DNA from: JAICXG01 sp036825615
Lineage (GTDB): Bacteria; Verrucomicrobiota; Verrucomicrobiia; Chthoniobacterales; UBA10450
Assembly (NCBI GenBank): GCA_036825615.1
Contig: DAISXY010000012.1
Location: forward strand, 1-64,000
DNA: 64,000 nucleotides
Direction of reading: 5' to 3'
Under the pieces are notes generated by a model. It was not told the DNA's origin. It ran no database searches and saw only the letters and a list, made by a program, of their open reading frames with translations. Of this stretch, positions 7,997-16,877 are shown one piece after another (within the stretch, counting starts at the first letter, position 1; each line of letters opens with the position of its first letter). The translations under genes were made by a program, and so were the position numbers.

Positions 7997-8770
7997 ATGA
8001 GCACGGCGACCTTCCGAATCTGGCGCGGCGATGCGAACGGCGGCGAGTTCCGCGATTACACCACCGGCGTCTCCGAGGGAATGGTCGTGCTCGATGCCGT
8101 GCATGAGATCCAGGCCAATCACGCACCTGATCTCGCCTGCCGCTGGAATTGCAAAGCCGGCAAGTGCGGCTCCTGTTCGGCCGAAATCAACGGCATGCCG
8201 CGGCTCATGTGCATGACGCGGCTGAGTGATTTGCCGCTGGACCGGCCGGTCACAGTCGAGCCGATGAAAGCTTTTCCGCGCCTGAAAGATCTGATCACCG
8301 ATGTCTCCTGGAATTTCGCGGTGAAAAAACGGATCAAGCCTTTCAAGCCGCGGCCGCCCGACGCGCCCGACGGCACCTGGCGGATGCAGCAGCGTGACAT
8401 CGACCGGGTGCAGGAGTTCCGGAAATGCATCGAATGTTTTCTTTGCCAGGATGTCTGTCACGTCCTGCGCGATCATCACAAGCACGACCAGTTTATCGGG
8501 CCGCGTTTCCTCGTTTACGCCGCCGCCCTCGAGATGCATCCGCTCGATGTCGAGGACCGAGTGACGCAGTTGCGCCAGACGCAGGGGATCGGCTTTTGCA
8601 ACATCACGAAATGCTGCACCAAGGTTTGCCCGGAAGGAATCCACATCACCGACAACGCCATCATTCCGTTGAAGGAACGGGTGGTGGATGATTATTATGA
8701 TCCGTTCGGCTGGATCTGGAAAAAAATCCGCCGCCAAAACGAGCGCGCGCCCGAGCCGCCTGACGCCTAA
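7997..8770 (+). CDS. sdhB: Succinate dehydrogenase/fumarate reductase iron-sulfur subunit
   Basis: A 257-residue protein with all three cluster motifs. C52, C57, C60 and C72 bind the [2Fe-2S] cluster (CKAGKCGSC then C). C144-x2-C147-x2-C150-x3-C154 (CIECFLCQDVC) and C201...C206-C207...C211 (CNITKCCTKVCPEG) provide the [4Fe-4S] and [3Fe-4S] sites. It carries electrons from the SdhA flavin to the SdhC quinone site. ATG 7997 has GAGGA immediately upstream. The TAA stop lies inside a GCCTAACGA copy, and the next gene starts three bases later, so the two are probably translated together. Confidence 0.93.
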   Translation: MSTATFRIWRGDANGGEFRDYTTGVSEGMVVLDAVHEIQANHAPDLACRWNCKAGKCGSCSAEINGMPRLMCMTRLSDLPLDRPVTVEPMKAFPRLKDLITDVSWNFAVKKRIKPFKPRPPDAPDGTWRMQQRDIDRVQEFRKCIECFLCQDVCHVLRDHHKHDQFIGPRFLVYAAALEMHPLDVEDRVTQLRQTQGIGFCNITKCCTKVCPEGIHITDNAIIPLKERVVDDYYDPFGWIWKKIRRQNERAPEPPDA

Positions 8771-8772
8771 CG

Positions 8773-9270
8773 ATGCCCGAGCTAAAATCGCTGCAGAAAG
8801 ACGCGATCCCGGCGGCGCTGGAAAAGGCGGAGCGTTACCGCCTGCTCAACGAACCGGCCGAAGCGGAGAGCATTTGTCTCGATATCCTCGCCGCCGACCC
8901 GGAAAACCAGAAGGCATTGATCGCACTCTTCCTCGCCGTGACCGATCGCTTCAGCAAAGGCTATGGAGTGAGTGACACGCAGGCGGGTGAGATCCTGGCG
9001 CGGATCAAGGGGGAGTACGAGCGCGCCTATTACAATGGCATTCTGCACGAGCGCCGGGCCAAGGCGAAGCTCGCCCAGCACAGCCCCGGCGCCGCCCATT
9101 ATGCCTACGACAATCTGCGCGAGGCGATGCGGCAATATGAGGTCGCGGAAAAAATCAGGCCGCCCGGGAATGACGACGCCGTTTTGCGCTGGAACACCTG
9201 CGCGCGCCTGATCGAAAAGAACAAACTCGCCGCGCGCGAGGAAGATCGGACCGAGCCGGTCCTGGAATGA
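8773..9270 (+). CDS. TPR-like helical protein in the sdh operon
   Basis: The gene encodes 165 residues of helical sequence without a signal peptide or membrane segment. LEKAERYRLLNEPAEAESICLD followed by ILAADPENQKALIALFLA is a clear tetratricopeptide unit (N-terminal 55 residues), and LREAMRQYEVAEKIRPPG with the next segment looks like a second (about 115-150). TPR proteins bind partner proteins. It follows sdhB at once and is followed by the menG gene, so a role in assembling or stabilising a respiratory complex is possible, though unproven. Confidence 0.7.
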   Translation: MPELKSLQKDAIPAALEKAERYRLLNEPAEAESICLDILAADPENQKALIALFLAVTDRFSKGYGVSDTQAGEILARIKGEYERAYYNGILHERRAKAKLAQHSPGAAHYAYDNLREAMRQYEVAEKIRPPGNDDAVLRWNTCARLIEKNKLAAREEDRTEPVLE

Positions 9271-9274
9271 GAGC

Positions 9275-10030
9275 GTGAATCGTGAATCGAGGCAGCGACC
9301 GATCGATTCACGTTTGAGCGATTCACCGGTTGGACGCCACCCGGAAACGGTGCGGGGGATGTTCGCTCGCATCGCGCGACGTTACGACCTGGCGAATCAT
9401 CTCCTGAGCGCCGGGCTCGATTTTGGCTGGCGCGGCCGTGCCTCGGAGATCGTGAAACAATGGCAGCCGCGGCGCGTTCTCGATCTCGCGACCGGCAGCG
9501 GCGATCTTGCCCTGGCGATTCAAAAAAAACTGCGCGACGCGGAGGTGACCGGCGCTGATTTTTGCGCGGAAATGCTCGAGATCGCGCGGAGCAAAGGTCT
9601 GAAGAATACGGTCGTGGCCGATGGGCTCGACCTGCCTTTCGAGGATGGCAGCTTCGACGTCGTGACGGTCGCGTTCGGTCTGCGCAACATGGCGGATTGG
9701 GGCGCGGCGCTGCGGGAAATGGCGCGCGTGCTCGCGCCTTCGGGTCATCTCCTCGTGCTCGATTTTTCGCTTCCGCGCTCAAGGCTGCTGTGTGCGCTCT
9801 ATCGCACCTACCTGCACCGTGCTCTGCCGCGCCTGGCGGCGATGATTACCGGTGAGAAAGGCGCTTACCAATATCTCGGCGCTTCGATTGAACAGTTCCC
9901 GAGCGGCCAGACGATGTGCGACCTGATCGAGCAGAACGGTTTTTGCGACGCAACATCCAAGCCGCTCTCCGGCGGGATCGTGACGATCTACGACGCAACG
10001 CGCAATGACGCGCTGGAGCAACTGCCGTGA
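9275..10030 (+). CDS. menG: Demethylmenaquinone methyltransferase (MenG/UbiE family)
   Basis: A class I SAM-dependent methyltransferase of 251 residues. The SAM-binding motif VLDLATGSGDLALAI (about 68-82), the acidic ADFCAEML segment and the family signature VAFGLRNM (about 132-139) match MenG/UbiE, the C-methyltransferase that completes menaquinone or ubiquinone. The SdhCAB type next to it suggests menaquinone is the quinone used. GTG 9275 is the outermost start and lies four bases after the TPR gene. The first 20 residues are not conserved in the family, so a later start is possible. Confidence 0.85.
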   Translation: MNRESRQRPIDSRLSDSPVGRHPETVRGMFARIARRYDLANHLLSAGLDFGWRGRASEIVKQWQPRRVLDLATGSGDLALAIQKKLRDAEVTGADFCAEMLEIARSKGLKNTVVADGLDLPFEDGSFDVVTVAFGLRNMADWGAALREMARVLAPSGHLLVLDFSLPRSRLLCALYRTYLHRALPRLAAMITGEKGAYQYLGASIEQFPSGQTMCDLIEQNGFCDATSKPLSGGIVTIYDATRNDALEQLP

Positions 10031-10066
10031 GTCATCACAGGCGCCCCCGCGTGTGTTCGCTGTAGC

Positions 10067-10142
10067 CGCGTCTCTGCGAGACGCGCAGTTATAGGCCCGG
10101 ACTACAAATGCCGCGATACCCACGTCGCCCGAACGGGCGACG
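10067..10142. terminator. Two strong stem-loops between convergent genes
   Basis: CGCGTCTC-TGC-GAGACGCG (10067-10085) forms an 8-bp stem with a 3-base loop. CGTCGCCCG-AA-CGGGCGACG (10123-10142) forms a 9-bp perfect stem. They lie between the menG stop (10030) and the convergent molybdenum-enzyme gene stop (10154). No U-tract follows, so they could be bidirectional terminators or remnants of dispersed palindromic repeats. Confidence 0.5.
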
Positions 10143-10153
10143 GCCAGGCCGGA

Positions 10154-12391
10154 CTAAATCAACTTGTCGGGTGTGATCGGCAAGTCGCGTATTCGTTTTC
10201 CGGTCGCGTGATAAACGGCATTCGCGACCGCCGCGGCAATCCCGGTGATTCCGATCTCACCGATCCCGCGGCAACCGACCGGGTTGAAAGCGAAATCCGG
10301 TTCGCCGACAAAATGCACCTCGATCGGTGGAATATCGGCATTCGCCGGGACGTGATATTCCGCGAGATTGGCATTCACCGGCACTCCGGTCTTGGGATCG
10401 TATTCCGTCGCCTCATGCAGCGCCATCCCGATTCCCATGACGACGCCCCCGATGATCTGGCTCCGGGCTGGCTTGTAGGTCACGACCCGTCCGCAATCGA
10501 TCGTCGTCACCACTCGCGTCACCTGCACCCGCGGGATGAGCGAATCGATTTTCACTTCGACAAAATGCGCGCCCCAGGATTGGAAGGCCTGTTCTTTTTC
10601 CTTCTCCTCCTCGGGCATTTCACTTTCGACCGTGAGCGAATCCTTGCCCGCACGACGCAGGATGTCGCTGTAACTGTCGGATTTGGTCCGGTCATTTTTC
10701 AATCCGATGCGGCCGGGCTCAACCATCACGATGTCGTTAGGCGAAAGATCATGCAGCGGCGAATTCGGATCCTCCGCCGCCAGTTTCGCGAGCGCGGTGT
10801 GCAGCAGCCCGGCGACGCGATGAATCGCCTCGCCGACCGTCGCGGTCGAGTTCGAGCCGCCCGCGACCGGCCCGAAAGGATATTTCGAATCGCCCAGCTG
10901 GAACGTGACTTTCTCAAATGGAATGCCCAGCTGCTCGGACGAGATTTGCGTGAACGCGGTGTAAGCGCCGGTGCCGAGATCGTGCGTCGCGCATTGGACG
11001 GTGGCGCGACCATCGGCGTGAAGGATGGCTTTGGCGGCGGCTTCCCATTTGTGTGCCGGGTAGGTGCAGGTCGCCATGCCCCAACCGACAAGAAGATCGC
11101 GATCGCGCATCGAGCCCGTCTGCGGGTTGCGTTTGGCCCAGCCGAACTTCTCCACGCCTAACGAATAGGTTTCCTTGAGATGTTTGGCGCTGAACGGCTT
11201 TCCCTTGATCGGATGCTCGGCGGCGTAATTCGTCAGGCGCAACTCAACCGGGTCCATCTGGAGCGCGATTGCCAGCTCGTCCATCGCGCACTCAAGCGCG
11301 TACGTGCCGGGACATTCGCCCGGCGCACGCATGAAATTCGGCGTCCCGATGTTGGCCGGGAATATGGTTTCCTCGATCTTGATATTGGGGCTGGCATACA
11401 TCGCACCGGTCGAACGCACCCCGCACGATTCGACCCAGTCGCCCACCGGCGAGGTGAGGGTCTCGGTGCGATGACGCATTGCCTGCAATCGCCCGTCTTT
11501 TGTCGCGGCGAGCGCGATCGTCTGGCGGGTCGGCGTGCGGTGTCCGGTGCAGGTAAACATTTCGCGGCGCGGGACGTAAAACTTCACCGGACGTCCCACC
11601 ACTTTGGCCGCCATCGTGGCAAGCAGAGTGTGGGGCCAGACCGGACCTTTGCTGCCGAACGCGCCGCCGACAAACGGATCGATCACTTCGACATTCTCCA
11701 ACTTCAATCCATAGGTCCGGGCGAGAATACTCTGCACGCCTTTGACAAACTGGGTCGCGTCCCAGACCGTCAGCTTCTCGTCGCCGCCCCATTTCGCGAT
11801 TGTGCCGTGCATTTCGATCGGGTTATGCGTCTCCGTCGGGGTGAGGTAGGTCTGCTCGATCGTAATGAGATTGCGATCGTTCAAGACGTTTTCGACTTCG
11901 CCTTTGCTCGCCTGCGCTTCCTCGTTTTTTTTGGCTTTGCCGCTCGCCTCCTTCATCGCGCGGTCGAGGAAAAGGAGCGGTTCCTCGGGTGAACAATCGA
12001 CCCGGACTAACGAGGCCGCGTGCCGGGCCTGTTCGAGTGTTTCCGCGATTACCAGCGCGACATATTGGCCGCCGTAATAGACCTTGTTGTCATCGAGCGG
12101 ATTGCGTTCCTCGATCCGAATCCCGTGCGCCTTGGTTTCGTCTTCGCTTCCCTGCGCTTCCTTTGGCTTGGGCGCGTTCTCGTGCGTCAGGATTTTGATT
12201 ACGCCGGGGGCGACTTCGGCGGCTTTGGTATCAATCGCGGTGATGGTCGCCTTCGCGATGTTGCTCGACACCGGCCAGGCGTACGCACAATTCGGCATTT
12301 CAAATTCCACCGCATATTTCGCCCGCCCGGTCACCTTGAGGGGGCCATCTACGCGATTCCGCGCCGGGCCGAGAATATTGGTCTCAGCCAT
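10154..12391 (-). CDS. paoC: Molybdenum cofactor-binding large subunit, PaoC/YagR-like aldehyde oxidoreductase
   Basis: The chosen ATG (12391) gives 745 residues; an upstream GTG frame would begin inside the neighbouring inverted repeat. The xanthine dehydrogenase-family large-subunit motifs are present: VDPFVGGAFGSKG, FMRAPGE and, near the C-terminus, GIGEIGITGIAAA with the likely catalytic glutamate. It should carry the molybdenum-MCD or MPT cofactor and oxidise aldehydes, with electrons passing to the FeS and FAD subunits encoded just upstream. The order (FeS, FAD, Mo subunits) and the unusual FAD subunit match the periplasmic PaoABC system. No PaoD-type chaperone is in the window. Two copies of the 9-mer lie within the gene. 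Confidence 0.88.
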   Translation of the reverse strand: MAETNILGPARNRVDGPLKVTGRAKYAVEFEMPNCAYAWPVSSNIAKATITAIDTKAAEVAPGVIKILTHENAPKPKEAQGSEDETKAHGIRIEERNPLDDNKVYYGGQYVALVIAETLEQARHAASLVRVDCSPEEPLLFLDRAMKEASGKAKKNEEAQASKGEVENVLNDRNLITIEQTYLTPTETHNPIEMHGTIAKWGGDEKLTVWDATQFVKGVQSILARTYGLKLENVEVIDPFVGGAFGSKGPVWPHTLLATMAAKVVGRPVKFYVPRREMFTCTGHRTPTRQTIALAATKDGRLQAMRHRTETLTSPVGDWVESCGVRSTGAMYASPNIKIEETIFPANIGTPNFMRAPGECPGTYALECAMDELAIALQMDPVELRLTNYAAEHPIKGKPFSAKHLKETYSLGVEKFGWAKRNPQTGSMRDRDLLVGWGMATCTYPAHKWEAAAKAILHADGRATVQCATHDLGTGAYTAFTQISSEQLGIPFEKVTFQLGDSKYPFGPVAGGSNSTATVGEAIHRVAGLLHTALAKLAAEDPNSPLHDLSPNDIVMVEPGRIGLKNDRTKSDSYSDILRRAGKDSLTVESEMPEEEKEKEQAFQSWGAHFVEVKIDSLIPRVQVTRVVTTIDCGRVVTYKPARSQIIGGVVMGIGMALHEATEYDPKTGVPVNANLAEYHVPANADIPPIEVHFVGEPDFAFNPVGCRGIGEIGITGIAAAVANAVYHATGKRIRDLPITPDKLI

Positions 12392-12405
12392 GACGAGGTT
12401 GATCT

Positions 12406-12555
12406 CCGGGTAGCGCACGCGTCTCGCGTGCTGGTTTCGGCCTCCCGCCGAAACAATCTTTCGAATTGATGCGCCCTACCGTGAAAGGTTGATCCAGGAA
12501 AAGTTCGCGATGGCGGCACGCCCTCGCCAGCACGCGAGACGCGTGCGCTACCCGG
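12406..12555. mobile_element. MITE-like element with perfect 29-bp inverted ends
   Basis: Bases 12406-12434 and 12527-12555 are exact inverse complements over 29 bases; the left arm begins CCGGGTAGCGCACGCG and ends CGTGCTGG. The 92 bases between hold TTTCGGCCTCCCGCCGAAA, itself a small palindrome. There is no transposase gene. The element fills nearly the whole gap between the FAD and Mo subunit genes. It is either a MITE-like or REP-doublet insertion or a very strong intra-operon hairpin. I could not identify flanking direct repeats with certainty. Confidence 0.75.
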
Positions 12556-12571
12556 AAAAGAGATTGCGCGG

Positions 12572-13567
12572 TCATGAGGTCATCGCGGCGACGGTTTCGA
12601 GCGCCTGAATGATGGCGCGCTTCGCCAGCTCGATTTTGAAGGAGTTATATTTATAGCCTTTCGCCGCGGCCAATTCCGCCTCGGCCGCGGCGCGAAAATT
12701 TTGTTCGTTAGGCACTTTCCCGATCAGCGCCTCTTCGCTCTTCTGTGCGCGCCAGGGTTTATGCGCCACGCCGCCGAGCGCAACGCGGGCTGATTTGATT
12801 TTATCGCCGTCGGTTTCCAAAATCGCCGCGACGCTCACGAGCGCGAAAGCGTAGCTGGCGCGGTCCCGCACTTTCAGATAATGGGAACGCCTGGCGAACG
12901 GCAGCGGGGGCAAATCGACCGCCGTGATCAATTCGTTAGGCTGAAGGTTCGTCTCGATCTGCGGCGTTTCGCCAGGCAGGCGGTGGAAATCCTCGAACGG
13001 AATCGTCCGCTCGCCCTTCGGCCCCTGCACCCGCACCGTGGCATCGAGGATCGCGAGCGCGACACACATATCGCTGGGATGAACCGCGATGCATTTGTCG
13101 CTTTGGCCGAGGATGGCGTGGATGCGGTTGTAACCTTCGAGCGCGCCGCAGCCGCTCCCCGGGTTGCGCTTGTTGCACATCGAGAACGCCGGGTCATAAA
13201 AATAATAACAGCGCGTCCGTTGCAGCAGGTTGCCGCCGGTGGTGGCGAGATTGCGGAGCTGCGGGCTTGCGCCCGAGAGGAGCGCCTCGCTCAGGACCGG
13301 ATAACGCGTGGTGATGAGCGGATGCTCGGCCAGATCGGAATTGCGGACGAGCGTGCCGATGCGGATGCCACGATTACCCGGCAACTCTTCCACCTGAGTG
13401 AGCGGGATTCGGTTGATGTCAACGAGCGCGGCCGGCCGCTCGACCCCCATCTTCATCAGGTCGACAAGATTGGTTCCACCGCCGAGAAATTTTGCCTGCG
13501 GGTTGCCAGCCACGCTGGTGACAGCGTTCTGTGCATCGCTCGCCCGTGAATAGCTGAACGGGTTCAT
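12572..13567 (-). CDS. paoB: FAD-binding subunit, PaoB/YagS-like, with an iron-sulfur insertion
   Basis: ATG 13567 gives 331 residues; it overlaps the stop of the upstream FeS subunit gene (ATGA). KFLGGGTNLVDLMK (about residue 27) and ATTGGNLLQRTRC (about 113) are the FAD pyrophosphate-binding motifs of the CO dehydrogenase/xanthine dehydrogenase medium-subunit family. The segment CYYFYDPAFSMCNKRNPGSG followed by C carries extra cysteines that in PaoB bind a [4Fe-4S] cluster absent from ordinary xanthine dehydrogenases. The subunit relays electrons from the [2Fe-2S] subunit. Two 9-mer copies encode Pro-Asn-Glu. Confidence 0.87.
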   Translation of the reverse strand: MNPFSYSRASDAQNAVTSVAGNPQAKFLGGGTNLVDLMKMGVERPAALVDINRIPLTQVEELPGNRGIRIGTLVRNSDLAEHPLITTRYPVLSEALLSGASPQLRNLATTGGNLLQRTRCYYFYDPAFSMCNKRNPGSGCGALEGYNRIHAILGQSDKCIAVHPSDMCVALAILDATVRVQGPKGERTIPFEDFHRLPGETPQIETNLQPNELITAVDLPPLPFARRSHYLKVRDRASYAFALVSVAAILETDGDKIKSARVALGGVAHKPWRAQKSEEALIGKVPNEQNFRAAAEAELAAAKGYKYNSFKIELAKRAIIQALETVAAMTS

Positions 13568-14238
13568 GATTTCTGCGCGCCTCCCATTTGCCCGCGCGCC
13601 TGCTTGATTGCATCGACGATGTTGGGATAGGCGCCGCAGCGGCAGAGATTGCCGCTCATCCATTCGCGAATCTGCGCGTCCTCTTTGGCGTGACCTTCAT
13701 GCACGCAGGCGACGGCGGAACAAATTTGCCCCGGCGTGCAATAACCGCACTGGAACCCGTCATGCTCGAGAAAAGCGGCTTGCATGGGATGGAGTTGCTC
13801 GCCCTTGGCCAAACCCTCGATCGTGGTGATCTCGTCTCCGTCATGCACGACCGCGAGCGACAGACAGGAGTTGATCCGGCGGCCATTGACCAAGACCGTG
13901 CAGGCGCCGCACTGCCCGTGGTCGCAGCCCTTCTTCGACCCGGTGAGCTGCAATTGCTCGCGCAAAAGGTCGAGGAGCGAAGTGCGCGGGTCGAGCCTCA
14001 GGACATGTTCGCGGCCGTTGATCTTGAGCCGAACATCAACCATCTGCTTTGCCTCGTTCGTCGGTGCTGCTTTTGCTGTGGACAAGGCAAGGATCTCGCC
14101 GCTGATCGTCAGCGCCGCACTCGTGCCGGCCACCTGGATAAGAAATTGCCGCCGCGTCTCGTGCCGGCCGAAAAAGAAATCCTCGACAGGATTAGCCGCG
14201 CCGTCTTGTGACTGAGCCGGATCAGGTGGATTGGCCAC
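13564..14238 (-). CDS. paoA: [2Fe-2S] subunit with Tat signal, PaoA/YagT-like
   Basis: A 224-residue protein that starts at GTG. It has a twin-arginine leader (ETRRQFLIQVAGTSAALTIS, about 26-45), so the whole complex is probably folded in the cytoplasm and exported by Tat. GCDHGQCGACTVLVNG with a later NSC binds the plant-type [2Fe-2S] cluster, and QCGYCTPGQ with CRCGAY binds the second, as in the xanthine dehydrogenase small subunit. It is first of three genes and overlaps the FAD subunit gene by four bases. Confidence 0.9.
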   Translation of the reverse strand: MANPPDPAQSQDGAANPVEDFFFGRHETRRQFLIQVAGTSAALTISGEILALSTAKAAPTNEAKQMVDVRLKINGREHVLRLDPRTSLLDLLREQLQLTGSKKGCDHGQCGACTVLVNGRRINSCLSLAVVHDGDEITTIEGLAKGEQLHPMQAAFLEHDGFQCGYCTPGQICSAVACVHEGHAKEDAQIREWMSGNLCRCGAYPNIVDAIKQARGQMGGAQKS

Positions 14239-14300
14239 CTCTTCATTTCGCAGGCAAATCTTCTGCCGGTTCGGAATTTTTCTCGAAAGGAAACCGGCGC

Positions 14301-16085
14301 CTAACGAATCTGCCGGGGCACGGGGAAAAGCCGATGCGTGTCGAGGACGACAAACCGGCCGTCCTGGAAGACGATCGCCTCGCGGGACGCCCGCTGAAGA
14401 AAAGGCGCCGCCGCACCCGCCACGCCGAGATTTTCGCCGGGACTGCTCAGGCGCAATTGGCGAAGGAGCCGGCTGGTTGGCCAGTATTTGCGCCGGAATG
14501 CGTGGGCATCAAGAAGCCAAAAGTCAATCTGCTGCTCGCGCACGCATTGCTCCACCAGATCAGGATTCGAACTGTATTGCGCGCGCGCAATCTGGAGGCC
14601 GCGATCGCGCAACGGAAGGTAGTAGGCCGGGTGAAATGGAACCGCACATTCGGCGTTAATCGCAACCGAACGCCGAGAAAAGGTTGGGATGTTGTCGCCT
14701 TCATCCGAGAGGGTGGCGATCCGGCTTGAGATCGGCTGACGCGCAAAAAATTCATAGAGCGCCGGGTCTGCGCCGCGAATGTAGCCGACTGTCGGAAAAC
14801 CCGGCCACAGCAGCGGATAACCGAGCACCAGGAGCGCGCAAAAAACGCCGGCAAGCGCCAGACCCGATCGCCGGGAGCGCGCACGCAATTTTTCCGACCA
14901 GAGCAGAGCCCCGTCCAGCAGCGCGAGAAGCGCTCCGCCGCCCAGCAGGATGAGAACGAACCGTTCGACCGGAGCGGTGTAGCGGCTCGGAAGATAAAGC
15001 TGAAAAAGGAGCAAATGAGCGAGGAGAAAAAGCGAGAGAGACGAAGCAAGGATGAGTGGGACCGGTGGCGCGCCGCGCGGGATTGATTTGAGGAGAGGAA
15101 AGCGGTCCGGAAATCTGCGCAGGAGCGGCCAGAGAAAAGCGGCGAGAAACCAGGGCGGCCGGGTGGGCAGCTCATGAACGCCGGCATTTCCGCCCACCCA
15201 GTAGCCCCACCAGGAGGAGAAGAACACCGGGACGCGACCCTTTGGAGTAAATTCCGCCATCCCTTTTGCCTGGGCATAAGTAACGAGCGGGCCGAGGGCG
15301 TGCGCCTGGAGGAAGTAGGACGCGAGACCGAGCAGAGTGAGCGCGGAGGCAGCGGCAAAGGAGACCATTTCCCACGAACGCAAGGGAACCAGACGCGGTC
15401 GATTCGACCAGCGCAGGCAGGCAAAACCGAGCACACCGACACACAGCAGCGCGCAGGGCGGAAAGATGAGGGCGGCAAGAGAAATTGTCACCAGCAGGCC
15501 CGTGATCGAGCGCGTTTCCCGAAAGAACAGGAACGCAGCGAAGAGCGGATAGAAAAAAGCGCGCGGTGTGGCCGAAGCCAGATCGCTGTTCGACCAGAGC
15601 ACTTGGATGAACACGACCGTCGTGAACGCTGCGGTGGCCGCGGAGCGGAAGAAGCGGCGCGCAAACCCGAAGAAGAAGGCAGCGGCGATCAAACTGAGCA
15701 CCGGCGGGATGAGCTTGCTCGCGAGTAACGGATCGATCCGCGCCCGGCTCAGCAACCAATAAAGTCCCGCAAAACCCGGCGGCGCGAGGGATTGGAAATA
15801 ATCGGCCATCGCATCCTGTGGAAACAGCCGCGGGTTAATGAACCGGAACATCCAGAAGACATGCTCGCGGACGTCATCGGCGAGGGTGAATTCGGAAGCG
15901 AACGCCCGGCGCAAAGCGAGCAGCGCGCATCCCGCGGCGTAGCCGAAGACTGCGAGCATCCAGGGCCAGACGGCGCGCCTGTTTTCCGGTTCAGCCGCAT
16001 TGGTCGAGATCAGCCAGCGCAGACGCGAGACCAAAGACTCGGGAGGAGCGGCGGGTCGCGAGACTGGAATGACTGCGCTCAACAA
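14301..16085 (-). CDS. Polytopic membrane protein, unknown function (GT-C-like architecture)
   Basis: This 594-residue protein has roughly 10 to 12 hydrophobic helices between residues 40 and 430, and a soluble C-terminal domain of about 160 residues. An early periplasmic loop holds FTLADDVREHVFWMFRFINP, and the segment LPSRYTAPVERFVLILLGGG lies late in the membrane part. The shape (many helices, an acidic first loop, a C-terminal soluble domain) recalls GT-C glycosyltransferases or related membrane proteins, but I see no diagnostic catalytic motif. It ends at a TAG inside a GCCTAACGA copy, 62 bases before paoA on the same strand. Confidence 0.65.
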   Translation of the reverse strand: MLSAVIPVSRPAAPPESLVSRLRWLISTNAAEPENRRAVWPWMLAVFGYAAGCALLALRRAFASEFTLADDVREHVFWMFRFINPRLFPQDAMADYFQSLAPPGFAGLYWLLSRARIDPLLASKLIPPVLSLIAAAFFFGFARRFFRSAATAAFTTVVFIQVLWSNSDLASATPRAFFYPLFAAFLFFRETRSITGLLVTISLAALIFPPCALLCVGVLGFACLRWSNRPRLVPLRSWEMVSFAAASALTLLGLASYFLQAHALGPLVTYAQAKGMAEFTPKGRVPVFFSSWWGYWVGGNAGVHELPTRPPWFLAAFLWPLLRRFPDRFPLLKSIPRGAPPVPLILASSLSLFLLAHLLLFQLYLPSRYTAPVERFVLILLGGGALLALLDGALLWSEKLRARSRRSGLALAGVFCALLVLGYPLLWPGFPTVGYIRGADPALYEFFARQPISSRIATLSDEGDNIPTFSRRSVAINAECAVPFHPAYYLPLRDRGLQIARAQYSSNPDLVEQCVREQQIDFWLLDAHAFRRKYWPTSRLLRQLRLSSPGENLGVAGAAAPFLQRASREAIVFQDGRFVVLDTHRLFPVPRQIR

Positions 16086-16100
16086 TTAGCGAAAACCGAG

Positions 16101-16171
16101 AGCGGGTGAGGGGAATCGAACCCCCGTGTGTAGCTTGGGAAGCTACCGTTCTACCATTGAACTACACCCGC
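16101..16171 (-). tRNA. tRNA-Gly, anticodon CCC
   Basis: Read on the minus strand, the acceptor stem GCGGGTG pairs with CACCCGC. The anticodon stem GTAGC/GCTAC encloses the loop TTCCCAA, giving anticodon CCC (decodes GGG). The T loop GTTCGATTC sits in a GGGGG/CCCCT stem. The D arm contains AGTTCAATGGTAGAAC. CCA is not encoded. The gene is 71 bases and lies between a membrane-protein gene and a pseudopilin gene. Confidence 0.95.
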
Positions 16172-16232
16172 AGCAGAGATTTTCGATTTTCGAGTGTTGA
16201 ATGCCGATTGCAACTGAATTTGCGCCACCCGC

Positions 16233-16877
16233 TTATTGCCAGGAAATCACGTCGTCGCCCGCTTTGATGTCGGAATCCTCGGTCTGATCCTTTCCGAACG
16301 ACCAGGCGACCACGGCCTGCTGCAACGGGTCGGGACCGGCATTGCCACCGCCTCCATAGGGATTTGCAACCTGATTGTTGTAATCGCTGTCGATTCGGAT
16401 TCGATAAACTGTCGCCCACGGATCATAGAAGTTGCCATCGCTCGGGCTCACTCCCGAGCGCCGCTGCCCTGCGGTGTCATCGTTCACCGGGGGCGGTTGA
16501 AGAAAGACGATCTTCCTCGGGTTGTACTTGTTTGCGCTTGGGTCAGTTGGGGAGGGATCATTCCCCGGGAGCGACTGCAAGATGTCGAGCACCTGCCGGT
16601 TCGAAGTTGTAAATGTCTTCTCCACCCCCTGGTCGCTGTCAGCGACTGGATACTTGCCATACTCCGTGTAGAACGCGCTCACAGCCGTCACGATTTGGGT
16701 TAGGTCGTTTTTCGCCTGAGTTTTCTTCGCCTGGTCCTGGGCACCGCGGAAGGCCGGAAAAAGTAGCCCCATTAGGATGGCAATGACGCTGATGACCACG
16801 ATCAACTCGACGAGGGTGAAGCCGCGATCCAATCTCAATTCTCGATTCGCGAATGCCGTGCCTCGCTTCACAGCCAT
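16233..16877 (-). CDS. Type II secretion/type IV pseudopilin, GspG-like
   Basis: From ATG 16877 the protein has 214 residues. The class III signal peptide ends RGFTLVELIVVISVIAILM: the prepilin peptidase would cut after the glycine and the Glu at +5 is present. The mature part has the GspG-type helix (AKKTQAKNDLTQIVTAVSAF, then YTEYGKYP) followed by loops rich in Asp and Pro instead of the short GspG C-terminus. No secretion ATPase or secretin is near, which is usual for the scattered pseudopilin genes of Verrucomicrobiota. The start overlaps the end of the DUF2851-like gene by ten bases, so the two are coupled. Confidence 0.82.
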   Translation of the reverse strand: MAVKRGTAFANRELRLDRGFTLVELIVVISVIAILMGLLFPAFRGAQDQAKKTQAKNDLTQIVTAVSAFYTEYGKYPVADSDQGVEKTFTTSNRQVLDILQSLPGNDPSPTDPSANKYNPRKIVFLQPPPVNDDTAGQRRSGVSPSDGNFYDPWATVYRIRIDSDYNNQVANPYGGGGNAGPDPLQQAVVAWSFGKDQTEDSDIKAGDDVISWQ

